NCBI GenBank assembly: GCA_030278955.1
Contig: JAOANR010000006.1
Span: forward strand, 30,779,383 to 30,843,382
DNA: 64,000 nucleotides
Origin: Hygrophila difformis
Lineage: Eukaryota > Streptophyta > Magnoliopsida > Lamiales > Acanthaceae
Direction: 5' to 3'
Shown: positions 60,044 to 64,000 of the stretch, piece by piece
How positions within the stretch are numbered: position 1 is the stretch's first letter
Layout: the number at the start of each line of letters is the position of its first letter
Translations under genes and position numbers: made by a program
The notes under the pieces: model-generated
The model's database searches: none
What the model was told of the DNA's origin: nothing
Seen by the model: the letters and a program-made list of their open reading frames with translations, nothing else

Positions 60044-60485
60044 CTAGTACAACCCGCCCGCGGCGGGCATGTAGATTTAAAAATAATATAAAATAAGTTT
60101 AAAGATAATTGTAATTTTATTATATTATTCTTGTTATAATTATTATAATTATTTTCCTAAATGTAAAAAATAAAAAATATAATTTGATTGAATTTAATAA
60201 TATATAAACCTGCAATAAATTATTCATTGCGTGATAAAATTAAATTTAATATTGAAAACTTTTAAGAAAATAAATAAAATGACTATCAGAAACGAAATTA
60301 TTATAAATGTATCGTGTTCAATTTTTTTTTAATACTTATCTATAAAAAAATTTGAACGTCGAATTGATTATAACTATCATAAACTTTGACACTGAAAATT
60401 TCAGACCGAATCGACACCCCGCCCGCAGTACCCGTGGGGATGTAAATTTTAAAAACATATAACATAAATTTAGGTAAATCTAATT

Positions 60486-60487
<2 letters not shown>

Positions 60488-60571
<84 letters not shown>
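60488..60571. repeat. (TTA)n microsatellite
   Basis: About 28 ATT units in the Helitron 3' region. Confidence 0.97.
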
Positions 60572-60814
60572 TCATCATGTAAATATAAAATGATTACTAA
60601 TTTTGTGCTAGCACATCCGCCCGCGTGATGCGAGTGGATGTAAAGTTTAAAAAAAAATAGAAAATAAAGAATATTGTTCTCCTCACTATTTCGAAGTTAA
60701 ATATGAAAAACATATGTATAAAATTGTATGTTATTAAAATAAAATTACTAAAAGATTATATTGCATGAACTTTAATTTGTTATTCTTATTTTTGGGGCAT
60801 TTATTGTAAAATGT

Positions 60815-61057
60815 TTATATTATATGCAGGCCTAAATCTAAAAACTCGACCTTCAGGAACGCTCCAACATGCTTTAGAGATTGACATTGGCTTTTGTTGA
60901 TAGTCATAACAGAACAAACAATTAGTGGAAACTGACGTTTTGAAAATTTAAACGGTATTTTATAATCAGATGAGGTCAAACTTATTCGTGGAATAAACAC
61001 TCTATCTCCACTGCTTTTTCGAGTCAATAATTCACCCCACAGGATATTTTTACCCAT
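60815..61057 (-). pseudogene. Helitron helicase C-terminal fragment, module 1
   Basis: Minus-strand frame with GDRVFIPRISLTSSD, IPFKFSKRQFPL and MTINKSQCQSL, the conserved C-terminal helicase motifs of plant Helitron RepHel proteins (Gln expected where the Cys follows KSQ). It ends soon after VGAFLKVE. The upstream part of the helicase and the Rep domain are absent, so it is a relic. Confidence 0.82.
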
Positions 61058-61375
61058 TATTGTCTAAACCAATGTACTGTCAGTCAATACTTCACCCCCA
61101 AGACATTTTTTCCATTCTTGTCGGAGCCAATGTAATATCAGTCAATACTTCACCCGCTAAGACATTTTTTCACACTATTGTCGGAACCAATGTACTGCCA
61201 TACTTCACCCCCCAGGATATTTTTTTTCCATTCTTTTCGGAACCGATGCTAGTTAATACTTCACTCTCCAAGGCATTTTTTCATACTCTATTCGGAACTA
61301 ATATACTACCAATCAATGCTTAACTCTCAAGGAAATTTTTTCCTTTTTTTGTTGCGAGTCAATACTTCACACTCC
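61040..61375 (-). repeat. Helicase-derived minisatellite, short array
   Basis: About five units of 55-60 bp (starts near 61069, 61127, 61187, 61243, 61298 on the plus strand), the same unit as at 61740-62540, directly upstream (minus strand) of helicase fragment 1. Confidence 0.82.
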
Positions 61376-61559
61376 AACACTCTATCATTAGATACGTACT
61401 GCCAAAGCTTTTCCATAGATCACCAAGAGAAGTTATGAATCATGACAACAGAATAGAAACAAAGGGATTTCTCAAGATAGGTGCAGAGGCCCAATGATAT
61501 CTTATGTAACACAATTTACCGTTTATCCTAACGCCTTATTACACTTATGCAACAATATA

Positions 61560-61760
61560 TAACTGACCCTGTCTAAAAGATGGATCCTTCCGGAACACTC
61601 CAACATGCTTTAGAGATTGACATTGGCTCTTGTTAATAGTCATAGCCTAACAAACAATTAGTGGAAACCGACGTCTTGAAAATTTAAACGGTATTCTATG
61701 ATCAGATGAGGTCAAACTCATTCGTGGAATAAGCACCCTCCACTGCTTTCGTGAGTCAAT
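61560..61760 (-). pseudogene. Helitron helicase C-terminal fragment, module 2
   Basis: Minus-strand translation gives RVLIPRMSLTSSDHRIPFKF and RRRFPLIVC, then after a stop an INKSQCQSLKHVG-like continuation. Same relation to the array as in module 1. The 61376-61559 stretch between module 1 and this fragment is not recognised. Confidence 0.75.
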
Positions 61761-62540
61761 ACTCCCCCCCCTCCCAGTACATTTTTTTTTCATTCTTATC
61801 GGAACCAATGTACCGCCAGTCAATATTTCACCCTCCAGGACATTTTTTCCCACTATTATCGGAACCAATGTACTGCCAGTCAATGCTTCACCATCCAGGA
61901 TATTATTTCTCATTTTTGTCGAAACCAATGTAATGCCGGTCAATACTTCACACTCCAAGACCTTCTTTTTACATTATTGTCGTAACCAATATACTGACAG
62001 TCAATACTTCACCTCCCGGGATATTTTTTCCATTCTTGTCGGAACCAATGTAATGTCAGTCAATACTTCACCCCAGGATATTTTTTCCCATTATTATCGG
62101 AACAATGTACTGTTAGTCAATACTTCACCCCAGGACATTTTTTCCCATTCTTTTCGGAACCAATGTAATGCCAGTCAATACTTCACCCTCCAACACATTT
62201 TTTCACACTATTGTTGGAAACAATGTACCGCCAATCAATACTTCACCCCCAGGATATTTTTTCTCATTCATGTCTAAACCAAATTTAATGTCAGTCAATA
62301 CTTCACCCTCCAAGACATTTTTTCACACTATTATTAGAACCAATGTACTGCCAGTCAGTACTTCACCCCCATGATTCTTTTTCTCATTCTTGTCGAAACC
62401 AATGTACTTTCAGTCCATAATTCACCACCCAAGACATTTTTTCCGACTCTAATCGGAACCAATGTACTGCCAGTCAATGCTTCACCCCCATGACATTTTT
62501 TTCCCACTCTCATAGGAACCAATGTACCCCCCGTGCAGTG
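61740..62540 (-). repeat. Helicase-derived minisatellite, main array, about 60-bp unit
   Basis: Unit starts (CCAATGTA on the plus strand) at about 61805, 61865, 61925, 61986, 62045, 62102, 62160, 62220, 62279, 62340, 62399, 62459 and 62519: period close to 60. On the minus strand a unit reads PIIVGKNVLEGEVLTGSTLV, 20 codons, the same frame as the adjoining helicase fragment, where GELLTRKSSGDRVFIPR is the partial version next to the conserved motif. Confidence 0.9.
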
Positions 62541-62699
62541 CGCGTTGATGTAAAGTTTGAGAAAAAATATAAAAATAGAAAAAAAATAGTACTACTATTC
62601 TCCTCATTATTTCAAAGTTAAAAATAATTTAAAAATAATCACAAAATTGAATGTTATAAAAAATAAAACCATTAAATGATTATATTACATAAACTTCAA

Positions 62700-62955
62700 T
62701 TTCTTATCCTTATTAAGATGATAGCAAGTCGAACACCACCCAATATCTCATTGTAGATGGAGGAATGTTTGGAGGGAAACTGACGTCTTGAAAATTTAAA
62801 CGGTATTCTCTGATCAGATGAGGTTAAATTCATACGTGGAATAAACACTCTATCTCCATTGCTTTCGCGAGTCAATAATTCACCCACATGACATTTTTTT
62901 TATTCTTGTCAGAACCAATGTACTGACAGTCAATACTTTACCCACAATGATAGTT
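62700..62955 (-). pseudogene. Helitron helicase C-terminal fragment, module 3, with two repeat units
   Basis: GELLTRESNGDRVFIPRMNL then IPFKFSRRQFP, diverging after that. Two minisatellite units precede it (minus strand) at about 62955-62880. A 3'-end-like GC segment lies downstream at about 62525-62550. Confidence 0.75.
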
Positions 62956-63082
62956 TTTTCCATTGAATCGTGATTAGAGAAAAAATTTAATTTATATCCA
63001 TGTTTATTCTTATATTTACATTAAAAATGTGTATTGAATTACGTGAAATGAAGGAATATTGCAACTTTTTAAAAACTTTACC

Positions 63083-63343
63083 AAGTTTTTATAATTTTTA
63101 TTTTTATACAATTGATATATGAAGCGTTAAAAATGTGTATTGAATTACGTAAAATGAAGGAATATTGCAACTTTTTAAAAACAGAGGAAGTAGTACACAT
63201 CGAGTCAATGACACACATGTAATGTAAAAATATACTGTATTATTTGAATAAACATTGACACACCCCTCAAAGCATAGATATATTTGAATTCACGTCTTTG
63301 AAGCATTTTCATTATACTCCCTCCGTTTGTTTTTTAAGTGTAA
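63083..63343. repeat. Duplicated host segment, copy B
   Basis: Matches 59785-60043, including the Stowaway end at 63317. Here the sequence continues GTGTAA/TATAGGG without interruption, which looks like the empty site of the Helitron insertion. A shorter internal repeat of about 55 bp (63021-63076 and 63126-63183) precedes and overlaps it. Confidence 0.88.
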
Positions 63344-64000
63344 TATAGGGATATAACATGAGATTTAAAATAAGGGAAAAAAAGTGTTTTAGTGGAAAGT
63401 TATGAATTTATTTCCACTTGTTGTCCAAAAATCGCTGAAGGTCTAAATTTTTAAACAGTAGGGTTTTCTGTAATCGTCATGTTTGGCCTAGAAGGAGTTC
63501 GAAAATCGAGATGACTATTTCTAAGAAAAATGTTTATTTTGATGTTTTCTAGTCACTGTGGATTTTTCAGAATTTTTAAAAATCGTTTGCTATGTTTTTA
63601 CGCGTAAAAACGACTACTGCTCATTTTTGAAAATCATGCTCTAAGATGCAAATTCTATGTTCTGTGCAAGGTTTTAAATATCGGTTTCGGTATCTATATA
63701 GGACATATAAATTTAGGAAAATTTCGAAGATATTTGAAATTTCGGGGGAAATTTCGAAGATATTTGTAATTTTTTGAGAAAACTAATTCGAGTTTCTAAG
63801 ATGATGAAAATAAAGATATTTCAAAATTCCTCATCTCTGTTGCTATATAAATTAGTAATATGCTAACAATACTCATTTAGTGATATAATATGCTAGTAAT
63901 ATTATTGATATCATGCATCATGTTGATTAATAAGAGACTTAAAATTGATAAACAACTTAATTAGATGACATCATCAATATGGGTTGAAACATAAATTTTA
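63344..64000. other. Noncoding region to window end
   Basis: AT-rich; GGAAATTTCGAAGATATTTG is repeated near 63716 and 63750. No gene or element recognised. Confidence 0.6.

Larger units (their letters stand above)
60044..62990 (-). mobile_element. Helitron remnant, minus strand, three tandem terminal modules
   Basis: On the minus strand the 3' end reads a GC hairpin (CCCGCCGCGGGCGGG) then TTGTACTAG, ending in CTAG at 60047-60044. The next base in the host is T on the minus strand (A at 60043), as Helitrons insert at AT. Diverged 3'-end-like hairpins recur at about 60413-60440, 60608-60640 and 62524-62550. Three helicase C-terminal fragments precede them. The 5' boundary near 62990 is approximate. 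Confidence 0.8.

Noticed and set aside
61060..62374. Open frames on the plus strand with repeated NTSPSKTFFHT-like words
   Set aside because: They are the antisense reading of the helicase-derived minisatellite. The helicase motifs lie on the minus strand.
61740..62540. CRISPR-like regular repeats
   Set aside because: Units are contiguous, about 60 bp, with no unique spacers, in a plant genome; it is a minisatellite.

Overview
This is repeat-rich nuclear DNA from a flowering plant. The plant-specific Ty3/gypsy lineages (Athila and a Tekay/Del-like chromovirus), the CACTA element with a TNP2 transposase, the plant L1 LINEs, tRNA-derived SINEs, Stowaway and Tourist MITEs, a Helitron, and a fasciclin-like arabinogalactan protein gene all point there. 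An eudicot is likely, but the species cannot be told from this window. One intact host protein-coding gene was found in 64 kb: an FLA gene on the minus strand at 24444-25679, with about 720 bp between its start codon and a LINE insertion. Almost everything else is nested or decayed transposable-element DNA.

Layout. 1-10923: Athila retrotransposon with two LTRs, a broken gag, a protease-RT-RNase H reading frame, no integrase, and a palindromic array before the 3' LTR. It sits inside the left LTR of the next element. 10924-16551: chromovirus-like element that keeps only gag (one stop) between LTRs of about 3 kb. 17030-22446 (minus): related chromovirus with gag, protease, RT, RNase H, integrase and a chromodomain-like tail, broken by many stops. 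22447-26398: the FLA gene and its flanks. 26399-29888: 5'-truncated LINE inside a Stowaway MITE. 30435-42072: complete CACTA element with TIRs and a GTG target duplication, itself inside another Stowaway. It carries a damaged TNP2-type gene, a second spliced Transposase_24-like gene, and an Athila-LTR-bearing insertion at about 35.8-39.4 kb.

42541-47855: SINE, Tourist MITE, a foldback element with SINE-derived arms, and two Stowaways. 48082-52202: longer LINE with decayed ORF2. 52291-52454: tRNA-derived SINE with 17-bp target duplications. 53436-53764: Tourist MITE. 55708-59520: young gag-only LTR element (TR-GAG type) with a CATAC duplication. 59636-63343: Stowaway, then a minus-strand Helitron remnant in which a roughly 60-bp (20-codon) segment of the helicase gene has become a minisatellite, flanked by a duplicated 260-bp host segment.

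How the parts fit together: no multi-gene host pathway is visible. The unifying theme is mobile elements that lost their own enzymes (Athila without integrase, two gag-only elements, MITEs, SINEs) beside the kinds of autonomous elements that could mobilise them. The most unusual structures are the helicase-derived minisatellite in the Helitron, and two unrelated arrays of CTAG-centred palindromes, each upstream of an Athila-family LTR and next to a TGGGCC promoter-like motif.
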